64,000 bases of DNA, from positions 1,486,943-1,550,942 of the forward strand of contig NZ_FUYR01000001.1 of NCBI RefSeq assembly GCF_900168015.1. The letters run 5' to 3'. The position numbers and the translations under genes are program-made. Source of the stretch: Daejeonella lutea. Its GTDB lineage: Bacteria; Bacteroidota; Bacteroidia; Sphingobacteriales; Sphingobacteriaceae. This document shows, piece by piece, positions 1 through 8,250 of the stretch; within the stretch, counting starts at the first letter, position 1, and each line of letters begins with the position of its first letter. Below the pieces are notes generated by a model. That model searched no databases and had not been told where the DNA came from. It was given only the letters and a program-made list of their open reading frames with translations.

Positions 1-324
1 CGTTTGCAGAACATACCCTGCAGCCGCCAGGTGATAGCGAAGAAATGAAAAGTCAAAGTTTACATTGTGGGCAACGAAGACTTTATCCTGGAGCAAAGAA
101 TAGATTTCATTCGCAACTTGATTAAAAGTGGGAGCTCGACTTACCATTTCCTCGTCTATTCCGGTCAGCGCCTGAATATAAACCGGAATCGGCATCAACG
201 GATTAATGAGTGTACTGTACTTTCTGATTATTTCTTTTCCATCGTGGATTAAAATAGCCACCTCAGTAATACCATTTGCGCTGGCATGACCTCCGGTAGT
301 TTCAATATCGACAATGGCGTACAT
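1..324 (-). CDS. DnaQ/PolC-type 3'-5' exonuclease domain protein (partial, N-terminal part)
   Basis: Reading the minus strand from an ATG at 324 gives 108 open codons that run off the window edge. Near the N-terminus the protein reads AIVDIETTGG, the ExoI motif of DEDDh exonucleases (DNA polymerase III epsilon family). Further on, FVAHNVNFDFSFL matches the ExoII region. The expected activity is Mg2+-dependent 3'-5' removal of nucleotides from DNA or RNA. In Bacteroidota this domain often heads a longer protein with a UvrC-like GIY-YIG nuclease domain. The missing C-terminal part would decide between that and a plain exonuclease. A TATATTTG promoter box lies 22 bases upstream. The domain call is firm; the full architecture is unknown. 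Confidence 0.85.
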   Translation of the reverse strand, partial: MYAIVDIETTGGHASANGITEVAILIHDGKEIIRKYSTLINPLMPIPVYIQALTGIDEEMVSRAPTFNQVANEIYSLLQDKVFVAHNVNFDFSFLRYHLAAAGYVLQT

Positions 325-346
325 ATTTGATTTTTAGATGAGATCT

Positions 347-354
347 CAAATATA
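347..354 (-). promoter_or_regulatory. -7 promoter box of the exonuclease gene
   Basis: On the minus strand these bases read TATATTTG, a full match to the Bacteroidota -7 consensus TAnnTTTG, 22 bases before the exonuclease ATG. I assigned no -33 TTTG element. Confidence 0.5.
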
Positions 355-398
355 AGGCAAAGGATTTAAAACTAATAATTTTAGCAGGAATGTTATTT

Positions 399-608
399 CT
401 ACTTTTTGAGAGGTTTGAGGAGGTATTCAAGTCCGTTCAGCCTAATCTCATACATGGTAGACAAGAGAACACCGATTTTACCATCCGGAAATCCATTATT
501 CTCATACCAGACAAGGTAATACTCAGGAATATCGCATATAAGCCTCCCCTTGTATTTGCCATAGGGCATGTAGACGCTGACCAGGTCTTTAAGTATTTGG
601 GGATTCAT
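399..608 (-). CDS. DUF3820 family small protein
   Basis: This is a 69-residue protein if it starts at the ATG at 608. The frame is open further upstream, to 656, but family members begin with the equivalent of MNPQILKDLV, so the inner start fits better. It carries MPYGKYKG near residue 14 and an LNGLEYLL segment near the end, both typical of DUF3820 (putative quorum-sensing-regulated virulence factor family). The biochemical role is not established. The start lies inside the last 20 bases of the MFS gene on the same strand, which suggests translational coupling. No signal peptide or membrane segment is visible. Confidence 0.75.
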   Translation of the reverse strand: MNPQILKDLVSVYMPYGKYKGRLICDIPEYYLVWYENNGFPDGKIGVLLSTMYEIRLNGLEYLLKPLKK

Positions 609-1779
609 TGAACTTTGCTTTGCGCTTAAATATAAACTGTAGGTAAATGAACGCAAAAAAAGTTAATACTGCTACAATGTAAAACGTTGGGGGGATCATC
701 TTCACATCGCTGATATACAAGGCCCCGGCGAAGAACGCCCCCAATCCAATGCCTGCTTCAAGTGCGATATACATCGTAGCGACAGCCTTTCCCCGATGGT
801 CCGGGTGACTCATATCGATAATAAAAGCGGTAAGTGCTGGCGATAGCATGCCCGTTGCGATTCCATAAAGTCCGGCAGCACACATAAGAAAAAGTGGCGA
901 ATTTGCACTCCCTATCAGTACCAGAGCAACAACAAGCAATAAGAGTGAAAACTTAATTATGCTGACCCTTCCAAGGCGATCAGACATCTTCCCTGATGCA
1001 AATCTAATTATAAGCGAAGACACCGTGAAGACCATATAAAACAACCCTTTATTAGCCACTCCCAAATGTGTTCCCCAATCTGAAACGACTGTGAGGATTG
1101 CCCCATAACTGAGATACGATAAAAATGTTATAAATGCGCCACCTATCACCCTCTTCTCAATGATCTCCCTACTATTTATTTTAAGGAGAGATAGCTTAAA
1201 CCGTTCTTTTTTTACCAAAGTTTCTTTCATGTTCATCAGAATTACGATAGAAAGCAAGGCGAATAAAGAAGAACAATAAAATAGTGCATTAATCGAGAAT
1301 CTTCCTGACAGCTCGCTTCCTATGGCCGGACCGATAGCCAGACCCGTGCTGAAGCATAATCCATGAATCCCCATTGCTTCGCCCCATCTGTTGCCGGGAA
1401 CAATGTCGGCGACGTAGGCCGCCGTAGCAGTTGGTTTGAATCCTGTTGAGAAACCATGAAACAACCTGAGCCACAGAAATCCGGCGATGGAGGTTAGGAG
1501 CGGATACAACAAGCCGCAAATAACACACACTAGGGACCCAACGGCCATAACCGGTACACGCCCGATCTTATCTGTTAATTTACCACTGAAAGGCCTGGAT
1601 ATTCCAGCAGTTAAGGTAAATAGAGCAATTATATAGCCCTTATATTCTGCACCGCCAAGGCTTGCAAGATAGGCAGGAAGCTCAGGAATAAGCATGTTAA
1701 AGCTTGCCGAAAAAAGAAAAGAGCTCATACACAACAACCCAAATTGGAGATTGTAGATAGGATGGCGTTGATAGGGCAT
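589..1779 (-). CDS. MFS transporter (drug/metabolite exporter type)
   Basis: A 396-residue very hydrophobic protein with about 12 membrane segments, the normal size for the major facilitator superfamily. The loop after segment 2 carries GKLTDKIGR (residues 66-74), the MFS motif A, and a degenerate copy, GKMSDRLGR, appears in the second half, as expected from internal duplication. It should sit in the inner membrane and move a small solute by proton coupling. The substrate cannot be read from sequence, although the layout resembles the YfcJ/arabinose-efflux-like drug exporters. It is divergent from the EnvC-like gene and is followed by the overlapping DUF3820 gene. Confidence 0.88.
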   Translation of the reverse strand: MPYQRHPIYNLQFGLLCMSSFLFSASFNMLIPELPAYLASLGGAEYKGYIIALFTLTAGISRPFSGKLTDKIGRVPVMAVGSLVCVICGLLYPLLTSIAGFLWLRLFHGFSTGFKPTATAAYVADIVPGNRWGEAMGIHGLCFSTGLAIGPAIGSELSGRFSINALFYCSSLFALLSIVILMNMKETLVKKERFKLSLLKINSREIIEKRVIGGAFITFLSYLSYGAILTVVSDWGTHLGVANKGLFYMVFTVSSLIIRFASGKMSDRLGRVSIIKFSLLLLVVALVLIGSANSPLFLMCAAGLYGIATGMLSPALTAFIIDMSHPDHRGKAVATMYIALEAGIGLGAFFAGALYISDVKMIPPTFYIVAVLTFFAFIYLQFIFKRKAKFNESPNT

Positions 1780-1875
1780 GAGGGAGCTGCGGTGTGCAGC
1801 AAAAGTAGAAAAAAGATTAAAAACATGGCCGCGTATTCATCTATTGTTGATAGTTTTGCCGCGCACAACAACACT

Positions 1876-3189
1876 ATGCCGCTACTTAGGTTTATAACAT
1901 TTCTTTTGCTCATTCTATCGGTTCAAACATCGTACGGCCAGAGCAGTGCTGAACTCAAGAAAAGAAAGGATGCGATAAACCGGGAAATCGAATCGCTGAA
2001 AAAGACCCGCAGTAAAATCGACAAGAATAAAAAGCTATCACTATCTCAGATCACCTTATTAAACGCACAAATTAAGCTACGAGAGGAAAAAATCGGAACG
2101 ATTAATTCCGAAATTAAAATGCTTGATAATAAGATCTCAACTAATACTTCCGAGGTGAAAGCCTTACAATCAGACCTGAGCAGGCTCAAAAAAGAGTACG
2201 CGAAGATGATCCTTTTTGCTTTCCGGAACCAGGGTGCCTATAATAAAATGATGTTTGTCTTCGCTGCGAAAGACTTCAATCAAGCGTATATGCGATTGAA
2301 GTATATCCAGCAAGTCGGAAAATTCAGAAAATCTCAGGCGAAATATATAGAAACTACACAAGTTACTCTTAAGAAGCAGATCTCTATACTAGATGAAAAT
2401 AAGAGGCAGAAAAGCGACCTTTTAAGCGATCAGCTGAATGAAAAACAGACTCTGGGCAAAGACAAAAATGAGCAGTCCAAAATTCTCAATAACCTAACTA
2501 AGCAAGAAAAAACATTACAGGCGCAACTTGCAAAAAAACAAAAAGAAGCTTCCAGTCTTAATAATGCCATTCAGGCGGCTATTCGAAAAGAAATTCTTGC
2601 TGCACAACGTCGGGCAGCTGAGAAAGCACGTTTGGCTGAGCAGGCCCGCCAGGCGAAACTGGCAGCTGCCGCTAAAGCAAAGGCTACTACAACTGCGAAA
2701 ACTCCGACACCCGCAGCGGCCACCAAACCTGCCGTAAAACCGGCAAGTGGTTCATCAGTACTGGCCTCGAGCCCTGAGGACGCAAAGTTATCATCCAGCT
2801 TTATGGGGAATAGGGGTAGATTACAAAAACCCGCGCAGGGAATTGTGACACAAGGTTTTGGTCAGTATAAATATAAATCGAATGTAACGCTATTCAACCC
2901 TGGCATAAATATAAAAACCGCAGCAGGTGCTACAGTTTATGCAATTTTCGAAGGTCAGGTAAGTCAGGTTTTTATGGTACTGAATAATTACGCAGTTATG
3001 GTGAGGCATGGCGAATATTTCACCATCTATTCGAAGCTGAGAAGCGTAAGCGTGTCGGCGGGCCAAAAGGTGAGCACGAGACAAGCAATTGGTACAGTTG
3101 CCAATGATCCTTCCGATGGAATTAGTGAAATGCAATTTCAGATATGGAAAGGCACCAAGCCTGTGGACCCATCGGGATGGGTTCGATGA
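1876..3189 (+). CDS. Murein hydrolase activator EnvC-like protein (coiled coil + degenerate LytM)
   Basis: I place the start at the ATG at 1876 because it opens a clean signal peptide (MPLLRFITFLLLILSV, cleavage after TSYGQ). The frame is open back to 1744, but that would run into the divergent MFS gene. The mature 437-residue precursor has long Lys/Glu-rich coiled coils, an Ala/Lys/Pro-rich linker around residues 235-300, and a C-terminal LytM (M23) domain. The LytM zinc ligands are degenerate: the usual HxGxD position reads NPGINI, and the usual final HxH reads YSKL. That is the EnvC/NlpD pattern, in which the domain activates amidases rather than cutting peptidoglycan. The likely role is in septal cell-wall splitting. 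Confidence 0.85.
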   Translation: MPLLRFITFLLLILSVQTSYGQSSAELKKRKDAINREIESLKKTRSKIDKNKKLSLSQITLLNAQIKLREEKIGTINSEIKMLDNKISTNTSEVKALQSDLSRLKKEYAKMILFAFRNQGAYNKMMFVFAAKDFNQAYMRLKYIQQVGKFRKSQAKYIETTQVTLKKQISILDENKRQKSDLLSDQLNEKQTLGKDKNEQSKILNNLTKQEKTLQAQLAKKQKEASSLNNAIQAAIRKEILAAQRRAAEKARLAEQARQAKLAAAAKAKATTTAKTPTPAAATKPAVKPASGSSVLASSPEDAKLSSSFMGNRGRLQKPAQGIVTQGFGQYKYKSNVTLFNPGINIKTAAGATVYAIFEGQVSQVFMVLNNYAVMVRHGEYFTIYSKLRSVSVSAGQKVSTRQAIGTVANDPSDGISEMQFQIWKGTKPVDPSGWVR

Positions 3190-3273
3190 AAAACCCGTAG
3201 CCTCGTCTTTAACGCTCTTTCCTGTTAATTTATCGTAACTTTTAAATTAATTTAAAGTCTATGTATAAAAATG

Positions 3274-3281
3274 TATTTTTG
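3274..3281 (+). promoter_or_regulatory. -7 promoter box of the PAP2-like gene
   Basis: TATTTTTG matches TAnnTTTG and lies 21 bases before the ATG at 3303. The predicted 5' leader is about 18 bases. Confidence 0.5.
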
Positions 3282-3302
3282 CAGGATTTTTAACAAACGA
3301 GG

Positions 3303-3938
3303 ATGCCGATACAAGAACAAACAGCCGTTGTAAGTTTATGGAAAAACAACTGGCAATCTACTGACTACAGAAGAAAATTAATCTCTGGGCTAATTATCAT
3401 TTCTTTAATTCTTATCACCTTGCCTTTTTTTTACCAGGCTATTGAGCAAAGGAATGGGATTAAATTCAACGATTATTTACTTCAGTGGCTTCCGGCCTAT
3501 GATTTATCATTGTTCATATTTGTGACCATCTGGTCGATGGCCTTGTTAACCTTCCACCGTTTCAAACAAGACCCGCAAATATTTCTTACCTTTTTATGGG
3601 GATTCATTCTGATAAACTTATCAAGGTTTGTTTCCATTGGCTTGGTGCCTCTCAATGCACCAGATAGTCTTGTCGCTATTCACGACCCGATAAGCAATTA
3701 CTTTTACGGACCTAAATTTATCACCAAGGACCTATTCTTCTCAGGTCATACCGCTGCCATGTTCCTGATGTTCTTATGCCTTAAAAAGAGGTCTGATAAG
3801 ATTCTCACTTTTATTGCGACCATCGTTATAGGCATTGCAGTACTCATACAGCACGTTCACTATACGATGGACGTATTTATGGCTCCAATAATTACCTATT
3901 TTTTGTGGGTTGCTGCTAAGAAAATTGTCGAGGCCTGA
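3303..3938 (+). CDS. PAP2-like / sphingomyelin-synthase-related membrane phosphatase family protein
   Basis: A 211-residue protein with about six membrane segments. SGHT at residues 147-150 and HVHYTMD at 184-190 match the second and third phosphatase motifs of the PAP2_C (sphingomyelin synthase-like) branch, in which the catalytic histidines act on lipid phosphates or phosphocholine-type head groups. The first classical PAP2 motif (KxxxxxxRP) is not seen, as usual in this branch. It probably works in the inner membrane on a phospholipid or lipid pyrophosphate; the substrate is unknown. It converges on ppx with 2 bases between stops. Confidence 0.75.
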   Translation: MPIQEQTAVVSLWKNNWQSTDYRRKLISGLIIISLILITLPFFYQAIEQRNGIKFNDYLLQWLPAYDLSLFIFVTIWSMALLTFHRFKQDPQIFLTFLWGFILINLSRFVSIGLVPLNAPDSLVAIHDPISNYFYGPKFITKDLFFSGHTAAMFLMFLCLKKRSDKILTFIATIVIGIAVLIQHVHYTMDVFMAPIITYFLWVAAKKIVEA

Positions 3939-3940
3939 AT

Positions 3941-4822
3941 TCAGGATTTAAAATTTTTCTCAATAAGTAACTGAATTACCCCATCTACCAGCCCGACACG
4001 CGGCACGTAGATCTGCTTTACCCCTGCCCATTTCATAACAGTAAGGTATATTTCAGCAGCAGGAATAATTACATCAGCCCGATCGGAATTAAGGCCTAAA
4101 ACATTGATCCGATCCTTAAGGGAATATGAATTTAGGTAGTTGTACAAGGACTGAAGTTTTGCATAGGTGATTGGATCGTTATCCTTACCATCTGCCATTC
4201 TGAATAACTTGTTTATATTCCCTCCTGTACCAATTCCTGAAAGATTTTTATACTGGTGAACGTTACTTCTAACCCACTCTTTCATTTCCGCCCAGGTTTC
4301 GGCTTTATCCTGGTTGTCAAGTATACGGATGCCGCCAAGATCAAATGAGCGAGAAACAATGAGTTCGCCCTCGCTGAATACCGAAAGTTCCGTGCTTCCT
4401 CCACCCACATCGATATAGAGATAATTTTTCTTACGCTCGAGACTTTGCTCTATATGGCTGGCATATATAATATTCGCTTCGCGCTGCCCTTCAACAATTT
4501 CCAGGTCAATTGATGCATCCTTCTTAATCTGGCGCACGATACGCTGGCCATTCCCGGCTTCTCTCATCGCTGAGGTTGCACAAGCCATATAGTCTGTCAC
4601 CTTATAGACATCCATCAGATTCCGAAAGGCGATCATGGTTTTAATAAGCTCCTCTGTTTTCTTATCGGAAATATTTTTGTCCAGAAACGCATCATCACCA
4701 AGACGAAGAGGTACCCGTATTAATGTGTTTTTTTTAAAGGAAACCTCTTTACCATTTTCTATAATATCCGCAATAAGCAGTCTTACAGCATTTGAACCAA
4801 TATCTATAGCAGCGTATCTCAA
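3941..4822 (-). CDS. ppx: Exopolyphosphatase / pppGpp phosphatase (Ppx/GppA family)
   Basis: A 293-residue ASKHA-fold phosphatase of the short Ppx type. DIGSN at residues 7-11 is the phosphate-1 loop and DVGGGSTE at 138-145 the phosphate-2 loop; ATSAMREA (82-89) and EGQREA (111-116) are further family signatures. It hydrolyses terminal phosphate from polyphosphate and possibly pppGpp. The start codon is TTG at 4822: the DIGSN motif must lie near the N-terminus and no upstream ATG exists in frame. It begins 4 bases after the ppk1 stop, so the two are probably co-transcribed and translationally coupled. The pair makes and breaks polyphosphate. Confidence 0.92.
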   Translation of the reverse strand: MRYAAIDIGSNAVRLLIADIIENGKEVSFKKNTLIRVPLRLGDDAFLDKNISDKKTEELIKTMIAFRNLMDVYKVTDYMACATSAMREAGNGQRIVRQIKKDASIDLEIVEGQREANIIYASHIEQSLERKKNYLYIDVGGGSTELSVFSEGELIVSRSFDLGGIRILDNQDKAETWAEMKEWVRSNVHQYKNLSGIGTGGNINKLFRMADGKDNDPITYAKLQSLYNYLNSYSLKDRINVLGLNSDRADVIIPAAEIYLTVMKWAGVKQIYVPRVGLVDGVIQLLIEKNFKS

Positions 4823-4826
4823 TGGC

Positions 4827-6881
4827 TTATTTCTTATATTTAAGGTATGTATATGTATCGATCTGAGCCCGATTTTCAGTTTTGAGCTTGTTTTTCTTGT
4901 AACGGTTATTATTTAATTGGTTTATTTCCCGGGCTTTTGAATTATCCTTTAGCTGGATGTCGATAATATCCCGAATCTCCGATTTAACTGCCGGATCCAA
5001 AATGGGAAATCCAACCTCGACACGATGATCCAGATTTCTGGCCATCAGATCGGCCGAAGATAGGAAAACCTTTTCATCCCCTTTGTTACCAAAGATCCAT
5101 ACTCGGGCATGCTCCAGAAAACGATCGACTATACTTATAGCTTCAATGTTCTCGCTATAACCTTGAACCCCCGGCACAAGGCAACACATTCCACGAATTA
5201 TGAGATTAATTTTAACCCCGGCATTGTTCGCATCATATAATTTTGAAACCATATCCTCATCGGTAAGGCTATTCATTTTTAATATGATGTAGGCGGGGGT
5301 GCCAGACTTAGCTATCTTAATCTCGGCATCGATCAGGTCATAAATCTTTTGCCGGCTTTCAAGCGGCGATACAATCAGATTCTGAAAACCCCTGTAGAAG
5401 ACCTTTTTTTGTAGGCCGTCAAATAATTTGACCAATTCTTTAGTAATTAATGGATTTGAAGTAAACAGGCTGTGGTCGCAATAGAGTGATGCCGTTTTTT
5501 CATTGAAATTACCAGTTGCAAGGTTTGCATAATAAACCATTTTGCCCTTTTCCATTCTGCCTACGAGGCAGATTTTCGAGTGCACTTTATAATCTAGCAT
5601 CCCATAATTAACCTCTATACCTTCGTCTTCCAGCCTGTTAGTCCAGTAAATATTTGCCTGCTCGTCAAACCGTGCTTTCAATTCCAGCAAACAGTTTACC
5701 TTTTTACCATTCTTGGCAGCGTTTATTAGGGCGTGGATAACCCGCGAATTCTCGGCAAGACGGTAAAGTGTGATATTTATTTCCTTAACCTTCGGGTCAA
5801 TGGCTGCTTCTCTTAAAAAATGGATTATATAGTCGAAGGACTGGTAAGGTAAATTGATCAGGAAATCACGCTTTGCGATCTGTGCGAAAAGGCTGGTGAC
5901 GCTCGATAAGTTACTAACGGGTAACGGTGCGATCTTCGGAAATTCCAGTTCAGGTCCGCGAACATTCGGGAAACTGATAAAGTCTTTGAAATTGTGATAC
6001 CGGTTCCCTGGGATCAGGCCGTCGGCTGATAAATCGAGCTCAGCGACCAAATGCGTTAACATGTCCAAAGGCATGTCTGTATCGTATAGCAAACGCATCG
6101 GCTTACCCTTACCCCGCTTTTGGAGACTCTTTGACAGAGCATCTATAAATTTTTCACTTACATGCCGGTCCAGATCTAATTCTGCGTCTCGTGTGAGCTG
6201 AATGGAATACGCCTCAATACTATCATAGTCAAAAATGAAAAATATATCGTCAAGGCAATACCTGACAATGTCATCGATCAGCGTAATAAATTTAAGGTTG
6301 TTTGTCTCCGGTAAAACGATAAACCTGTTCGAACCGTCAGTCGGAATCTCTATTAGGGCAAATTTATGCTTCTCTTTGTTTTTATTTTTCGTCATTTTAA
6401 CGAAGAAATAAATTGCCCGGTCTTTCAGCTGCGGAAAGGGTGCGTCTTTATCAATCATAACCGGCACCAGGGTGGACAACACCTTATTTCGGAAGTATTC
6501 CCGTACAAATTGCCCCCTGGAAACGTTCATTTGCTTTTCGTTGATAATGAATATCTTCTGACGTTCAAGCTCTTTTACAATATCATCCTCATAAAGATGA
6601 TTGAACTTTCTTTCCTGGCGAACCACAATCGTCTTAATCTGATTCAGTGTTTTGCGGGGATTGTAGCCGAAAATTTCCTTTGACTTTGTATTTAAATTCG
6701 AAAGCCTGCTTAATGTCGCCACCCTTACGCGATAAAATTCATCGAGGTTTGAAGAAAATATAGCAAGAAAACGAATTCGCTCAACAAGCGGAACTGTCTT
6801 ATCCGCGGCCTCCTGCAACACACGGTCGTTAAATGACAACCAGCTAATCTCACGATTGATAAGCGGAATATTCTTAGGCAT
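4827..6881 (-). CDS. ppk1: Polyphosphate kinase 1
   Basis: At 684 residues this is the normal PPK1 length. N-terminal signatures EISWLSFNDRVLQEA and SSNLDEFYRVRV are characteristic. The catalytic phospholipase-D-like half contains YKVHSKICLV, whose histidine is the expected autophosphorylated residue, then TGNFNEKTASLY, and RFLEHARVWIFG with the second conserved histidine. It reversibly transfers ATP gamma-phosphate onto a polyphosphate chain at the inner membrane. It is the first gene of the ppk1-ppx operon. The upstream histone-like gene is separated from it by a hairpin with a short T-rich tail. Confidence 0.96.
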   Translation of the reverse strand: MPKNIPLINREISWLSFNDRVLQEAADKTVPLVERIRFLAIFSSNLDEFYRVRVATLSRLSNLNTKSKEIFGYNPRKTLNQIKTIVVRQERKFNHLYEDDIVKELERQKIFIINEKQMNVSRGQFVREYFRNKVLSTLVPVMIDKDAPFPQLKDRAIYFFVKMTKNKNKEKHKFALIEIPTDGSNRFIVLPETNNLKFITLIDDIVRYCLDDIFFIFDYDSIEAYSIQLTRDAELDLDRHVSEKFIDALSKSLQKRGKGKPMRLLYDTDMPLDMLTHLVAELDLSADGLIPGNRYHNFKDFISFPNVRGPELEFPKIAPLPVSNLSSVTSLFAQIAKRDFLINLPYQSFDYIIHFLREAAIDPKVKEINITLYRLAENSRVIHALINAAKNGKKVNCLLELKARFDEQANIYWTNRLEDEGIEVNYGMLDYKVHSKICLVGRMEKGKMVYYANLATGNFNEKTASLYCDHSLFTSNPLITKELVKLFDGLQKKVFYRGFQNLIVSPLESRQKIYDLIDAEIKIAKSGTPAYIILKMNSLTDEDMVSKLYDANNAGVKINLIIRGMCCLVPGVQGYSENIEAISIVDRFLEHARVWIFGNKGDEKVFLSSADLMARNLDHRVEVGFPILDPAVKSEIRDIIDIQLKDNSKAREINQLNNNRYKKNKLKTENRAQIDTYTYLKYKK

Positions 6882-6894
6882 TTTGTATAAATAA

Positions 6895-6923
6895 ACAGTC
6901 CCGAACCTTAGGGACGGGACTGT
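6895..6923 (-). terminator. Candidate terminator between the histone-like gene and ppk1
   Basis: ACAGTCCCG (6895-6903) and CGGGACTGT (6915-6923) form a perfect 9-bp stem. On the minus strand the stem is followed by TTTATTT. It lies after the stop of the histone-like gene and 14 bases before the ppk1 start, so it may end the upstream transcript. Confidence 0.6.
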
Positions 6924-6998
6924 GAAAATCTTAATTATATATTAATTTAATGTTAAAAGCACATCAAGTCTCTTGCAATTAAACAATTAGTTTACACA

Positions 6999-7640
6999 TT
7001 AGTTTTTGGCAACCCTAACTGAAGTGTTTTTAGAGGCAGGAGCTTTCGCCGCCGCTGGAGTTACTGCTTTACTAGTTGCTGGCTTCTTTGCCGCTGGTTT
7101 TGCTGCCACCGGCTTTTTAGTCACCGATGTTGACTTCGCAGGTGCTGGTCTAACCGATGCTGTACTCGCTTTTGCAGGAGCCTTTAGGGTACTTGCAGTT
7201 TTAGATTTTTGTGTTGCAGCTTTTGCCTGATTAGTTTTTGGCGAACTTACAGAGCTTGCAGGCTTAGCAACAGTACTCTTTCCCTTAGCTGCTGCAGTGG
7301 TTGCCTTTGCTACCACCTTCTCTGCCTTCACGACAGCTGACGTCACTGCTCTTTTAGGTGAAGTAATCTGCTTTTTTGGTTTCTTTGCCTTGGCTTTCTT
7401 ACTACTTTCCAGTTTTTCTTCAACCGCTATTTTAACTTCTTGATATTTCTCTGAAAGCTTTTTTGCAACCACCCTACTCGCCTTTTTTATTTCTTTAGAC
7501 AGCTTTTCGGCATCGTGGCCAAGTCCCTTTAATGCTTCCAGGAACTTATCAGATATCGAAGTTTCTAATTGCTTTTTAACAGCCCGTTTAGAAACTTTTT
7601 TTACAGCTTTCTTAGATGTTTTTGCTTTATTTGCTTTCAT
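6999..7640 (-). CDS. Histone H1-like Lys/Ala/Pro-rich DNA-binding protein
   Basis: A 213-residue, extremely basic low-complexity protein. Residues 1-75 are a Lys-rich, partly helical region with K/E heptad character; the rest is a disordered tail of Ala, Lys, Pro, Ser and Thr, with AAKKPA-like repeats near the C-terminus. Such composition is typical of eukaryotic H1-like tails and bacterial proteins such as AlgP or Hc1, which bind DNA non-specifically and compact the nucleoid. I see no globular domain to prove function; the assignment rests on composition. No signal peptide. Biased composition makes homology assignment unreliable. Confidence 0.65.
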   Translation of the reverse strand: MKANKAKTSKKAVKKVSKRAVKKQLETSISDKFLEALKGLGHDAEKLSKEIKKASRVVAKKLSEKYQEVKIAVEEKLESSKKAKAKKPKKQITSPKRAVTSAVVKAEKVVAKATTAAAKGKSTVAKPASSVSSPKTNQAKAATQKSKTASTLKAPAKASTASVRPAPAKSTSVTKKPVAAKPAAKKPATSKAVTPAAAKAPASKNTSVRVAKN

Positions 7641-7728
7641 GATTTAAGGATTCTATTTAAAGACTTAACTTAAAGGTGTCAAGTTAAATATATTAACAAA
7701 AGTTTTATTAACCAATAGAATAATAATT

Positions 7729-8220
7729 ATGCCAACATTTGATATCGTTAGTAAAATTGATGGGCAAACCCTCGATAACGCAATAAACACAGCAAAAAAA
7801 GAGATACTCAACCGGTATGATTTTAACGATTCGAAAAGTAGTGTCGAACTGGATAAAAAAACTAACGAAATAACAGTCATTACGGAAAATGATATGCGAT
7901 TGAAGGCTATTCAGGATGCAATAATATCGAGAATGGTGAAGCACAACCTTGATCCGGGAAGTATGGATCTTGGAAAAGACGAATATGCCTCGGGAAATAT
8001 GCTTCGCAAAGAGATCAAGATCAGAGAAGGGATAGACAAAGAGACTGCTAAGAAGATTGTGAAAAGTATTAAGGACAGTGGGTTAAAAGTCCAGGCCTCC
8101 ATCATGGACGACCAGGTGCGGGTACAGGGGAAGAAGATCGACGATCTGCAGGCCGTTATTGCACTCTGCAGGAAGGAAGATTTTGGCCAGCCTTTACAGT
8201 ATATTAATATGAGGAATTAG
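7729..8220 (+). CDS. YajQ family nucleotide-binding protein
   Basis: A 163-residue protein of the UPF0234/YajQ family, full length. It opens with MPTFDIVSKID, the family N-terminus, and ends with QPLQYINMRN, close to the usual DFPLQFxNFR ending. The family has two tandem ferredoxin-like domains; members bind RNA or nucleotides, and some Xanthomonas homologues bind cyclic di-GMP. The role in this organism is not known. It stands alone, divergent from the histone-like gene. Confidence 0.93.
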   Translation: MPTFDIVSKIDGQTLDNAINTAKKEILNRYDFNDSKSSVELDKKTNEITVITENDMRLKAIQDAIISRMVKHNLDPGSMDLGKDEYASGNMLRKEIKIREGIDKETAKKIVKSIKDSGLKVQASIMDDQVRVQGKKIDDLQAVIALCRKEDFGQPLQYINMRN

Positions 8221-8250
8221 GGATCGTTATAGGTAATCACCACTTAGTTC

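Noticed and set aside
1744-1875. N-terminal extension of the EnvC-like protein upstream of 1876
   Set aside because: It lacks a signal peptide at its start, overlaps the divergent MFS gene, and the natural signal peptide begins at 1876.
7006-7230. Ala/Phe/Val-rich open frame opposite the histone-like gene
   Set aside because: It is the complement of a low-complexity Ala/Lys-codon stretch and has no independent signals.
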